Shown: one piece after another, positions 46,171-54,289 of the stretch
How the letters are laid out: every line of letters starts with the position of its first letter
Position numbering within the stretch: position 1 is the first letter of the stretch
Assembly: GCF_021172145.1 (NCBI RefSeq)
Contig: NZ_CP089095.1
Span: forward strand, 620,001-684,000
Length of the DNA: 64,000 nt
Source of the DNA: Flavobacterium cyclinae
GTDB lineage: Bacteria > Bacteroidota > Bacteroidia > Flavobacteriales > Flavobacteriaceae
Reading direction: 5' to 3'
Program-made: the position numbers and the translations under genes
Notes under the pieces: model-generated
The model's input: the letters and a program-made list of their open reading frames with translations, nothing else
Database searches by the model: none
What the model was told of the DNA's origin: nothing

Positions 46171-47142
46171 ATGTCAACATCAGAAACACATGCAAACGTG
46201 ATTGAAGGACATCCCATCCATACTTATTTCGTAGAAACCGATTTGATTCATCAATTATTGGAAGAATTAAATACTATCAATCCAAAAGAAGAATTTCAGA
46301 AATTTTACAATGTTTTCAATCATCTTGCAACCGTTGAACGACGTTTTGAACGAAAAGAAAATCAATTATTTCCGTTTTTAGAACAAAAAGGTTGGACAGG
46401 ACCATCTCGCAATATGTGGTCGTTTCATGATACGATTAGAGAAATGTTTCGCATTGTTAGAAAAAATTTGGAAGATCAAGATTTCACTTCTGCCAAGCAC
46501 AATACCAATTTAATCTCTCAAAATTTATATCGATTATTAGAAGTAGAAGAAAACATGTTGTTTCCAAATGCTTTAGAAATGCTATCCGATGAAGATTGGA
46601 TTAAAATGCGAAAAGGAGAAGATGAAATTGGTTGGATGTTATCAGAAGCGCCACCAAAATTTCCAAAAGAATCCGAATACATTCATCCTTCTCAAGATAC
46701 AGAACACAGAACCGATGTGGTTTTCAACGAAAATGCAGCACATTATGATGAAGGTTACATGACGGTTGAACAAGTAAACTTACTGTTTAAAACCTTACCA
46801 ATCGATTTAACTTATGTAGATGAAAACGATAAAGTTATTTTCTACAACCGTGGTGAAGAACGTGTGTTTCCTAGAAGTGCTGGAATCATTGGTAGAGAAG
46901 TTCGTTTTTGTCATCCGCCCAAAAGTGTGGATACCGTTTTGCAAATTTTAGAAGCATTTAGAAAAGGCGAACAAAACGAAGCTTCTTTCTGGATTAACTA
47001 TAAAGAACGCCTGATTTACATTCGCTATTTCGCTGTTAGAGATGCTCAAAAACGTTATAAAGGTGTAATCGAAATGTCGCAAGATATTACTGATATCAAA
47101 CAAATTAACGGTGAAAAACGATTATTAGAATGGAGTAATTGA
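46171..47142 (+). CDS. Hemerythrin (HHE) plus PAS domain protein
   Basis: The protein of about 323 residues from ATG 46171 (MSTSETHAN) has a hemerythrin domain (about 8-150) with HPIHTYFVE, ERRFERKENQLFPFLEQ, HDTIREM and EEENMLFPNA ligands. It is followed by a PAS-like domain (about 200-320) with VNLLFKTLPIDLTYVDENDKVIFYN, the DUF438-type pattern. A di-iron sensor of NO or oxygen coupled to a PAS module is likely, but no output domain is attached. It is co-transcribed with norD. Confidence 0.85.
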   Translation: MSTSETHANVIEGHPIHTYFVETDLIHQLLEELNTINPKEEFQKFYNVFNHLATVERRFERKENQLFPFLEQKGWTGPSRNMWSFHDTIREMFRIVRKNLEDQDFTSAKHNTNLISQNLYRLLEVEENMLFPNALEMLSDEDWIKMRKGEDEIGWMLSEAPPKFPKESEYIHPSQDTEHRTDVVFNENAAHYDEGYMTVEQVNLLFKTLPIDLTYVDENDKVIFYNRGEERVFPRSAGIIGREVRFCHPPKSVDTVLQILEAFRKGEQNEASFWINYKERLIYIRYFAVRDAQKRYKGVIEMSQDITDIKQINGEKRLLEWSN

Positions 47143-47154
47143 TTCAAAAAAGTT

Positions 47155-47817
47155 ATGAAAATCATAGGAACTATTTTATTCAGCATTTTTATTCTTTTTA
47201 TTTTTTCTTGTGAAACTGTAGAGCATCATCATATGCCAAAAACAGCAGATGAGGCATTAAAAGAATTAATGGAAGGAAATGAACGGTACGTAAATAATAT
47301 ACTCATACATCATGATTTTATTGATGAAGCACATCATTCAGAAAAAGACCAACATCCGCACACTTTTGTGTTGTCTTGTATTGATTCTCGTGTACCACCT
47401 GAAATTGTTTTTGACCAAGGAATTGGAAATTTATTTGTAGCACGTGTAGCGGGAAACATAGAAGATCCAAACATTTTAGGAAGTATGGAATATGCCGTTC
47501 AAGTAAAAGGAACCAAATTGTTGGTGGTGTTAGGACATTCCAATTGTGGTGCAGTTCAAGGCGCAATTGATAATGTGAATTTAGGACATTTAACACAATT
47601 AACCAATCAAATCAAAGTGGCATTTAGTAATCATAGAACCTATCCGTTACCCGAACATTTATCAAATGAAACAGGTCGATTGAACGTGCTTTCCACCATA
47701 GATCACATTCTCTCATCGAGCAAAATTATTAGAGATTTGGTCCATCAAAAGAAAATAAAAATAGTAGGAGCATTTTACGATTTACACACAGGTAAAGTTG
47801 AATTATTACAATCATGA
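47155..47817 (+). CDS. Exported beta-class carbonic anhydrase (lipoprotein)
   Basis: The 220-residue protein has the zinc ligands of beta-carbonic anhydrase: CIDSR, GHSNC (His and second Cys), with EIVFDQGIGNLFVARVAGN between. A lipobox is at FIFSCETVEHHH (Cys 19), so the enzyme should be periplasmic. The His-rich segment after it may bind metal. It overlaps the next gene by 4 bases (ATGA). Confidence 0.9.
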   Translation: MKIIGTILFSIFILFIFSCETVEHHHMPKTADEALKELMEGNERYVNNILIHHDFIDEAHHSEKDQHPHTFVLSCIDSRVPPEIVFDQGIGNLFVARVAGNIEDPNILGSMEYAVQVKGTKLLVVLGHSNCGAVQGAIDNVNLGHLTQLTNQIKVAFSNHRTYPLPEHLSNETGRLNVLSTIDHILSSSKIIRDLVHQKKIKIVGAFYDLHTGKVELLQS

Positions 47818-48383
47818 ACAATACAAAATCAATATACTATCCGCCAGGAGGCATTTTAATTTGGATCATTATTTATTTGGAACTCATCACTTTCGGAATG
47901 GCGATTTTAGCATTAGCCTATTACGGTTCGGAAGAGCGTGAATTGTTTCACAGCAGTAGCTTAAAATTGAATAAAACAATAGGAACTATAAACACAATTT
48001 TGTTGTTAACTAGTGGTTTTTTTGTAGCCAAAGGGATTCATTTTTTTAAAGCTGCTAACATCAAAAAGACATTGTTTTATTTCAATTGGGCAATTGTAGG
48101 AGGTCTTGGATTTTTAGTTTTAAAATCATTTGAATATTACGAAAAATTAGAAGCCGGATTGCACATGGATTACAATTCGTTTTTTAGATTTTATTGGTTA
48201 TTAACGGGTTTTCATTTTATACATGTTTTGGTGGGATTGGTAATTTTATTAGTCATTACATTTTCCATCAGAAAAAAACAAACCGAAGCATCCTTTGAAG
48301 ATATCGAAGCAAGCGCCAGTTTTTGGCACATGTGCGATTTAATTTGGTTGCTTTTATTCCCAGTACTTTATTTACTTTTTTAA
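47814..48383 (+). CDS. norE: NorE-like cytochrome c oxidase subunit III family protein
   Basis: The 189-residue protein has five predicted membrane helices. The heme-copper oxidase subunit III motifs YPPGGILIW, FHFIHVLVGLVILLV and SFWHMCDLIWLLLFP are present. NorE-type proteins accompany nitric oxide reductase and modestly stimulate its activity. Confidence 0.85.
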   Translation: MNNTKSIYYPPGGILIWIIIYLELITFGMAILALAYYGSEERELFHSSSLKLNKTIGTINTILLLTSGFFVAKGIHFFKAANIKKTLFYFNWAIVGGLGFLVLKSFEYYEKLEAGLHMDYNSFFRFYWLLTGFHFIHVLVGLVILLVITFSIRKKQTEASFEDIEASASFWHMCDLIWLLLFPVLYLLF

Positions 48384-48393
48384 ATGTTAGATT

Positions 48394-48633
48394 ATGCGAG
48401 ACACTATTTCTTCTACGTTTGTTTTGTTGTTGGCACTGACTATAATCGCTGCTTTTTTAGCATTAAATGTAAGTGCAGAAATTATGGCAATAACGGTTGT
48501 GACTTTAGCTTTAATTAAGTTTTGGTTAGTAGCTTTTCAGTTTATGGAATTAAAAAAAGCGCATTCTTTTTGGAAATATTTGATATTAGGTTTTGGTGGT
48601 TTAATGGGAATTATTTTAATGATTTTGCTCTAA
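48394..48633 (+). CDS. norF: NorF-like small membrane protein (COX IV family)
   Basis: The 79-residue protein has three predicted helices and the pattern FWLVAFQFMELKKAHSFWK seen in prokaryotic cytochrome oxidase subunit IV/NorF proteins. It follows norE by 10 bases and is the last gene of the nor operon. Confidence 0.75.
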   Translation: MRDTISSTFVLLLALTIIAAFLALNVSAEIMAITVVTLALIKFWLVAFQFMELKKAHSFWKYLILGFGGLMGIILMILL

Positions 48634-48724
48634 TTAATTTTATTAAAATTTGGAGTTGATTAATTATCTATGCTTAGTTATTTGAATTTTAAAAATTATA
48701 TTTTTATTCTACTAAATACTATGT

Positions 48725-48732
48725 TACTTTTG
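48725..48732 (+). promoter_or_regulatory. -7 element of the Moco operon
   Basis: TACTTTTG matches TAnnTTTG perfectly, 25 bases ahead of the moeA ATG at 48758. No FNR-type box lies 33 bases upstream, unlike the nir/nor promoters. Confidence 0.6.
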
Positions 48733-48757
48733 TCGTATAAGATTAAATACATCCATT

Positions 48758-49921
48758 ATGATAACTGTTGTTGAAGCATTGAATATTTTAAACAACATCT
48801 CAATTCGTAAGAGTGAAATTACGTTGCCACTTCATTTAGTAAATAATTATATTTTATCACAAGATGTTTTTTCGCCAATTAACATGCCTCCATTTAGACA
48901 ATCTGCAATGGATGGTTTTGCTATCCAAACAGATGAAAATAATAGCTATAAAATAATTGGAGAAATTAAAGCAGGAGACACTGAAAATATTAAATTAAGT
49001 AAAGGTCAGTCGGTTAAAATATTTACAGGAGCTAAAGTTCCAGATGATGCTAATGCGGTTATTCAAATTGAAAAATGTTCGGTAAATGAGTCTATTCTCA
49101 CTATAGAAATAGAACCTAAGATTAACCAAAATATTAGACCAATTGGCGAGCAAATTTTTATAAATGATATTGCACTGTCTAAAGACACACTTTTAAATCC
49201 AGCAGCTATAGGTTTTTTAGCAGGATTAGGAATTACAGAAGTTAAGGTGTACAAAAAACCGTCTGTAGGAATTATTGTAACAGGAAATGAATTAATTGAA
49301 CCAGGGATTCCTTTGCCAGATGGTAAAATTTATGAAAGTAACGGTATAATGTTGCAAATGGCACTTTCTGAGTTAACTTCTGAAATACAAGTCTATAAAG
49401 TTTTTGATGAATATCAAGCAACAAAACAAGTAATAGAGAATGCTATTGCTATTCATGATGTTGTACTTATATCTGGTGGAATTTCAGTAGGGGATTACGA
49501 TTTTGTTTACGACTCATTGCAGGTAATTGGGGTACAAACCCTTTTTTATAAAGTCAATCAAAAACCTGGTAAGCCATTGTTTGCAGGTACTTTTAATGAT
49601 AAAGTTATTTTAGCTCTTCCAGGAAATCCTGCAGCAAGTTTAACTTGTTTTTATATTTATGTACATCCAATTCTAAAAAAAATAGCTGGAAATTCAAAGA
49701 CGACTTCAACAGCAATAAAAGAATTATCTCATGATTTTGTAGTAGATAATCCACGAAGTCAGTTCCTAAAAGCTAATTATTTAGATGCTACAGTTTCAGT
49801 TTTATCTCACCAACAATCTTCTATGCTAAACACTTTTGCGCTTGCAAATTGCTTGATTTACCTTCCTGAAGGAAACTATGAACTAAAAAAAGGTTCAAAA
49901 GTTGATATTTATCATATTTAG
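48758..49921 (+). CDS. moeA: Molybdopterin molybdotransferase
   Basis: The 387-residue protein has MoeA domains: N-terminal PPFRQSAMDGFAIQT, the catalytic MPT-binding fold with VGIIVTGNELIEPG, ISGGISVGDYDF and ALPGNPAASLTCFY, and a C-terminal beta domain. It inserts molybdate into adenylylated molybdopterin. It is the first gene of the molybdenum-cofactor set. Confidence 0.95.
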   Translation: MITVVEALNILNNISIRKSEITLPLHLVNNYILSQDVFSPINMPPFRQSAMDGFAIQTDENNSYKIIGEIKAGDTENIKLSKGQSVKIFTGAKVPDDANAVIQIEKCSVNESILTIEIEPKINQNIRPIGEQIFINDIALSKDTLLNPAAIGFLAGLGITEVKVYKKPSVGIIVTGNELIEPGIPLPDGKIYESNGIMLQMALSELTSEIQVYKVFDEYQATKQVIENAIAIHDVVLISGGISVGDYDFVYDSLQVIGVQTLFYKVNQKPGKPLFAGTFNDKVILALPGNPAASLTCFYIYVHPILKKIAGNSKTTSTAIKELSHDFVVDNPRSQFLKANYLDATVSVLSHQQSSMLNTFALANCLIYLPEGNYELKKGSKVDIYHI

Positions 49922-49932
49922 GATCTTCAGTT

Positions 49933-49962
49933 TTTCGTTATATTTGTTAAAGTATAACGAAA
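49933..49962. promoter_or_regulatory. ModE-type operator overlapping a -7 element
   Basis: A perfect inverted repeat TTTCGTTATA / TATAACGAAA lies at 49933-49942 and 49953-49962 with 10 bases between. It closely resembles the E. coli ModE operator of modABC (CGTTATAT ... ATAACG). A perfect -7 element TATATTTG lies inside it (49939-49946), so binding would block transcription of the following genes. Confidence 0.8.
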
Positions 49963-49972
49963 TAAGTTTATT

Positions 49973-50305
49973 TTGAAAATCAAAAGTAAAATTTGGATAG
50001 AGTCTAATAATGGAATTCTTTTAAGTGATGGGCGTGTGCAACTCCTTAAAATGATTGATGAAACAGGTTCTTTAAATAAAGCTTCAAAAGCGTTAAATAT
50101 TTCATATCAAAAAGCTTGGCGCTTGCTAGATGAAGTAAATAAAACTACAAATCAGCCTTTAATTGAAACAAAAATTGGAGGAACAAAAGGTGGAGGAACG
50201 GTTTTAACACCTTATGGAAAATCACTTATTATTGTTTTTGATACAATAAATAAAGATTGCTGGGAATTTTTAGATAAACAATTAAAAAAGCATTCTTTAT
50301 GTTAG
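49973..50305 (+). CDS. ModE-type winged-helix regulator without molybdate-binding domain
   Basis: The 110-residue protein (start TTG) consists only of the ModE N-terminal domain: SDGRVQLLKMIDETGSLNKASKALNISYQKAWRLLDEVN and GGTKGGGTVLTPYGKSL. The TOBE/molbindin domain of E. coli ModE is missing, so how molybdate is sensed is unclear. It probably binds the ModE-like palindrome 11 bases upstream of its own start. Confidence 0.85.
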   Translation: MKIKSKIWIESNNGILLSDGRVQLLKMIDETGSLNKASKALNISYQKAWRLLDEVNKTTNQPLIETKIGGTKGGGTVLTPYGKSLIIVFDTINKDCWEFLDKQLKKHSLC

Positions 50306-51045
50306 GAACTGAAATTTTAAGTTCACCTTTATTATTTTTACTATTACCAATAGTTGCTTTTTTATATGCTAGTGTAGGACACGGTGGAGCAAGTGGTTAT
50401 TTGGCTTTAATGAGCTTATTTGCTTTTCCAATTACGTTTATGAAGCCAACAGCTTTACTCTTAAATATTTTAGTTTCTGGAATTTCATTCTACTTTTATT
50501 ATAGAGAGAAAAATTTTAAATGGAACTTATTTTATCCATTTGTTATAACATCAATTCCGTTCTCTTTTCTAGGAGGATTTTTATCAGTAGATACTAAAAT
50601 TTATAAAATAATATTAGGAATTTTTTTAGTTTTTGCGGTATTTAGATTGTTAGGTTTTTTTGGAAAGGAAAAAACAACACTAAAAGAAATTAACATTCCA
50701 TTTGCCTTGCTAATTGGAGCTATAATTGGGTTTTTATCGGGCTTAATTGGTATTGGAGGTGGAATTGTTTTGAGCCCTATTTTACTAATATTAGGCTGGG
50801 CAAACATGAAACAAACCGCTGCTGTATCTGCATTATTTATATTTGTAAATTCAATTTCGGGAATTGTTGGTTTTCTATCTAAAGGTAGTGAAATTCCAAC
50901 CTCCTCATCTCTTTTAATAGGGATTGTATTTGTAGGAGGTTTTTTTGGAGCCTATTATGGGAGTAAAAAATTCAACACTTTAGTATTACGAAATGTGTTA
51001 GCCATAGTTTTAGGAATTGCAATACTTAAATTATATACCATCTAA
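50299..51045 (+). CDS. TSUP (TauE/SafE) family permease
   Basis: The 248-residue protein has about eight membrane helices and the family pattern GLIGIGGGIVLSPILLILGWANMKQTAAVSALFIFVNS (two-repeat fold). Other members move sulfite, sulfoacetate or related anions. It overlaps the modE-like gene by 7 bases and mobA by one base. Since no modABC is in the window, transport of an oxyanion such as molybdate or a sulfur compound for cofactor synthesis is conceivable. Confidence 0.85.
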   Translation: MLGTEILSSPLLFLLLPIVAFLYASVGHGGASGYLALMSLFAFPITFMKPTALLLNILVSGISFYFYYREKNFKWNLFYPFVITSIPFSFLGGFLSVDTKIYKIILGIFLVFAVFRLLGFFGKEKTTLKEINIPFALLIGAIIGFLSGLIGIGGGIVLSPILLILGWANMKQTAAVSALFIFVNSISGIVGFLSKGSEIPTSSSLLIGIVFVGGFFGAYYGSKKFNTLVLRNVLAIVLGIAILKLYTI

Positions 51046-51611
51046 TGAGTGAAGTTTCAGCATACATATTAGCAGGTGGAAGAAGTTCTCGAATGGGTTC
51101 AGATAAAGGAATGTTGCTTTTAAATGAAACCGTTTTTATTGCTCATATAGTAAAAGCTTTACAAGAAGCTTCTATTCAAAATATTTCGATTGTATCTACA
51201 AATATGGCTTATGATTTTTTAAATTGTAATCGAATCGAAGATGTATATAAAGATAAAGGTCCTGTTGGCGGAATTTTTACCGCTTTATCGCATTCGAAAA
51301 CAGAACAAAACATTATTTTAAGCGTAGATATTCCATTAATTTCTGCTGATGTTATAAAATGGTTACTTACTAATATCGATAAAGAGAAACAAATAACACA
51401 AGTAAAAGTAGTAGACAAAACCAGCCCTTTAATAGCTGTTTATAATAAAAGTGTAGTATCAATTTTTGAAGAGAATTTAAAAAAAGAACAATTAAAACTG
51501 AGAATGATAGTGGATGAAATTCAGCATCAAACTATTGAAGTTCCTGAAAAATGGTGTACTTTATTACAAAATATCAACACAAAAGAAGATTATAAAAATT
51601 TAATAAAATGA
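51045..51611 (+). CDS. mobA: Molybdenum cofactor guanylyltransferase
   Basis: The 188-residue protein has the nucleotidyltransferase motif LAGGRSSRMGSDKG (about 9-22) and ILSVDIPLIS. It adds GMP to Moco to form the bis-MGD cofactor used by DMSO-reductase-family enzymes. This matches the downstream nitrate reductase catalytic subunit. Confidence 0.92.
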   Translation: MSEVSAYILAGGRSSRMGSDKGMLLLNETVFIAHIVKALQEASIQNISIVSTNMAYDFLNCNRIEDVYKDKGPVGGIFTALSHSKTEQNIILSVDIPLISADVIKWLLTNIDKEKQITQVKVVDKTSPLIAVYNKSVVSIFEENLKKEQLKLRMIVDEIQHQTIEVPEKWCTLLQNINTKEDYKNLIK

Positions 51612-51850
51612 CAGTGAAAATAAAATATTTCGGACTTATTGCTGATATCACCAAAAGAAACGAAGAACTATTTTCTTTGTCAGAATCAGTAATAACAACT
51701 GAAGAATTGATTTCGGATTTATATAAAATATATACCGAATTAAAAAATACATCCTTTGTAATTGCAGTTAATAAATCAATTGTAACTAGTGATTTAAAAT
51801 TAAATAATAACGACATTATAGCCTTATTGCCTCCTTTTGCAGGCGGATAA
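51608..51850 (+). CDS. moaD: Molybdopterin synthase small subunit
   Basis: The 80-residue ubiquitin-like protein ends in the diagnostic double glycine (LLPPFAGG), which carries the sulfur as a thiocarboxylate. It overlaps mobA by 4 bases. Confidence 0.92.
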   Translation: MTVKIKYFGLIADITKRNEELFSLSESVITTEELISDLYKIYTELKNTSFVIAVNKSIVTSDLKLNNNDIIALLPPFAGG

Positions 51851-51855
51851 AAAAA

Positions 51856-52923
51856 ATGGAACATTCAAAACGATATTCACGACAACTGGATCTTTCAGAA
51901 ATTGGGAGTCTTGGTCAGCAAAAATTACGAAACGCAAAAGTGTTAGTTATTGGTGCTGGTGGTTTAGGCTGTCCAGTTTTACAAATACTTGCAGCTGCTG
52001 GAGTTGGAACTTTAGGTATTGTGGATGGTGATGTTGTAGATGAAACAAATTTGCACCGACAATTATTGTATACTTTTGATGATTGTGGAGAAAATAAAGT
52101 AAATGCCGCAGCAAATGCTATTCATAAAATTAATTTTGAAATTAAAACGAATGTTTATCCTGATTTTGTAAATGAAAGTAACATTGCATTTATAACAAAA
52201 GATTATGATATTATTGTAGATTGTACCGATTCTATTGCAACACGTTATTTAATTAATGACATTTCGGTTTACATGAATAAACCTATGGTTTACGCTTCAA
52301 TTCATAAATTTGAAGGTCAAATAAGTGTATTTAATTTTCAAAATGGTCCTTCGTATCGTTGTCTATTTCCTGAAAAAGAAATTGGAAATATTCCCAATTG
52401 TGTTACAACCGGTGTTTTAGGGGTTTTGCCAAATACACTTGGAATGTTGCAAGCTACCGAAGTGTTGAAAATAATTTTAGGAATAGGTTCTATTCTTTCG
52501 GGAAGATTACTAATTTACAATGCATTAGAGTTATCGTTTAACGAAATGGAATTTGTGAAAAATAAAACACAATTAGAAATTGGAATTGAAAAAGGAAAAC
52601 AATTGTCTCAAAATAAAAAACAGAATTACGAGTTGGACAAAACTGCATTTTTAGAAAAATGTACCAACGAAAATTATATTATTATCGATTTAAGAGAGGT
52701 TCATGAACTCCCTAAATTAAAATACAAATCAATTCAAAATATTCCTTTTTCAGAAATTGAAAAACATCAAAATCAATTAGTAAAAAGTCAAAACATAGTC
52801 TTTTTTTGTCAAAGTGGCATACGCAGTAAAAAAGCAGTTGAACTATTGGTAAATAATGGTTATACAAACATTTATCATTTACAAAACGGAATTCAATCAT
52901 TACATTTAGAAACAACAACATAA
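51856..52923 (+). CDS. moeB: MoeB-type adenylyltransferase with rhodanese domain
   Basis: The 355-residue protein has a ThiF/E1-like domain (about 1-245, VLVIGAGGLGCPVLQILAAAGVGTLGIVDGDVV; FPEKEIGNIPNC) and a C-terminal rhodanese domain (about 262-350) with active Cys in FFCQSGIRSKKAV. It activates the MoaD C-terminus and transfers sulfur. Confidence 0.93.
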   Translation: MEHSKRYSRQLDLSEIGSLGQQKLRNAKVLVIGAGGLGCPVLQILAAAGVGTLGIVDGDVVDETNLHRQLLYTFDDCGENKVNAAANAIHKINFEIKTNVYPDFVNESNIAFITKDYDIIVDCTDSIATRYLINDISVYMNKPMVYASIHKFEGQISVFNFQNGPSYRCLFPEKEIGNIPNCVTTGVLGVLPNTLGMLQATEVLKIILGIGSILSGRLLIYNALELSFNEMEFVKNKTQLEIGIEKGKQLSQNKKQNYELDKTAFLEKCTNENYIIIDLREVHELPKLKYKSIQNIPFSEIEKHQNQLVKSQNIVFFCQSGIRSKKAVELLVNNGYTNIYHLQNGIQSLHLETTT

Positions 52924-52925
52924 AT

Positions 52926-53369
52926 ATGGAAACAAAACCAATTAAAAAATCATTCGTTCAAGGTCCAATTTCTGCTGATTTTATTGGGAATTCAATTGCA
53001 AAACACCAAACAAAAACAAGTATTGGAGCACATAATATCTTTTTAGGGCAAGTTCGCGCCGATGAAATTGATGGAAAAACTGTTGTTGCGATTGACTATT
53101 CAGCTTATGAAGAAATGGCTGAACAAAAATTTCATGAAATTCGTGAAGCTGCATTTGAAAAATACGATTTAACATGTTTGCATATTTACCATAGTTTAGG
53201 ACTAGTAAAAGCAGGTGAAATTTGCTTATTTGTATTTGTTTCGGCACCTAGAAGAAAAGTGGTTTATGATGCATTAAATTTTTTGGTTGAAGAAATAAAA
53301 GAAAAAGTAGCCATTTTTGGTAAAGAACTATTTGAAGATGAAACCTATACTTGGAAAAAAAATCAATAA
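52926..53369 (+). CDS. moaE: Molybdopterin synthase catalytic subunit
   Basis: The 147-residue protein has MoaE residues GAHNIFLGQVRADEIDGKTV (about 35-54), IYHSLGLVKAGEICLFVFVSAPRRK and the C-terminal catalytic region KEKVAIFGKELFEDETYTWKKN. With MoaD it converts cPMP to molybdopterin. Confidence 0.94.
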   Translation: METKPIKKSFVQGPISADFIGNSIAKHQTKTSIGAHNIFLGQVRADEIDGKTVVAIDYSAYEEMAEQKFHEIREAAFEKYDLTCLHIYHSLGLVKAGEICLFVFVSAPRRKVVYDALNFLVEEIKEKVAIFGKELFEDETYTWKKNQ

Positions 53370-53371
53370 CT

Positions 53372-54289
53372 ATGGTTGATATAACACATAAAATAAACAC
53401 AAAAAGAGAAGCTGTTGCACAAGCAATTGTGAAAGTAGGAAGTTTAAAGACTATAGAAGCTATTCAAAATAAAACGGTTCCTAAAGGAGATGTAATTGAA
53501 GTTTCTAAAGTTGCTGGATTGTTTGCTGTAAAAAATACTTCTAATGCCATTCCAGATTGTCATCCATTGCCTATTGAATTCACTGCTGTTCATCATTATA
53601 TTCAAGATGATTGCATATATATAGAAGTTTCGGTTAAAACCATTTACAAAACAGGTGTAGAGGTAGAGGCTATGCATGGCGCTTCTATTGTTGCTTTAAC
53701 CATGTACGATATGTTAAAACCAATCGATAAAAATGTAGAAATTTCTAGTGTCAAGTTATTACATAAAAAAGGAGGTAAATCAGATTTTGGTAAAAATGAA
53801 AATCTAAATTTAAATGTAGCCGTTGTTGTCAGTTCCGATAGCGTTTCTAGTGGAAAAAAAGAAGATAAAGCTGGAAAAATAATAGGTTCAAAATTAAACA
53901 CATTAGGTCTTGATGTTTCAGATTATATTATTGTTCCAGATGAAATTGAAACGTTACAAAATACGTTATTACAATTTTGTGCAGCCCAAAAGGATTTAAT
54001 TATTATAACTGGAGGAACCGGATTGTCGCCAAGAGATACCACTCCAGAAGCTATAATTCCGTTATTAGACAGAAGAATTCCAGGTATTGAAGAAGCTATT
54101 CGTTCTTATGGGCAAGACAGAACACCTTACGCCATGCTTTCCAGAAGTGTAGTTGGATTTAAAGGTGATACTTTAATAATGGCACTTCCAGGATCTACAA
54201 GCGGTGCTTCAGAATCTATAGATGCGGTATTTCCATCTGTATTACATTTATTTAAGATAATCAAAGGATTTAATCATGACAAAAAATAA
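53372..54289 (+). CDS. moaCB: MoaC-MoaB/MogA fusion protein
   Basis: The protein of about 305 residues from ATG 53372 has an N-terminal MoaC (about 1-150) with KNTSNAIPDCHPLPIEF and VEVEAMHGASIVALTMYDMLK. The C-terminal MoaB/MogA domain (about 155-305) has VVVSSDSVSSGKKEDKAGK, TGGTGLSPRDTTPEA and LPGSTSGASESIDAVFP. It combines cPMP synthase and molybdopterin adenylyltransferase; such fusions occur in Bacteroidota. It overlaps moaA by 14 bases. Confidence 0.93.
   Translation: MVDITHKINTKREAVAQAIVKVGSLKTIEAIQNKTVPKGDVIEVSKVAGLFAVKNTSNAIPDCHPLPIEFTAVHHYIQDDCIYIEVSVKTIYKTGVEVEAMHGASIVALTMYDMLKPIDKNVEISSVKLLHKKGGKSDFGKNENLNLNVAVVVSSDSVSSGKKEDKAGKIIGSKLNTLGLDVSDYIIVPDEIETLQNTLLQFCAAQKDLIIITGGTGLSPRDTTPEAIIPLLDRRIPGIEEAIRSYGQDRTPYAMLSRSVVGFKGDTLIMALPGSTSGASESIDAVFPSVLHLFKIIKGFNHDKK

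Noticed and set aside
48689..48702. FNR-type box expected 33 bp from the moeA -7 element
   Set aside because: The sequence there (TTAAAAATTATATT) has no dyad, so the Moco operon does not share this promoter type.
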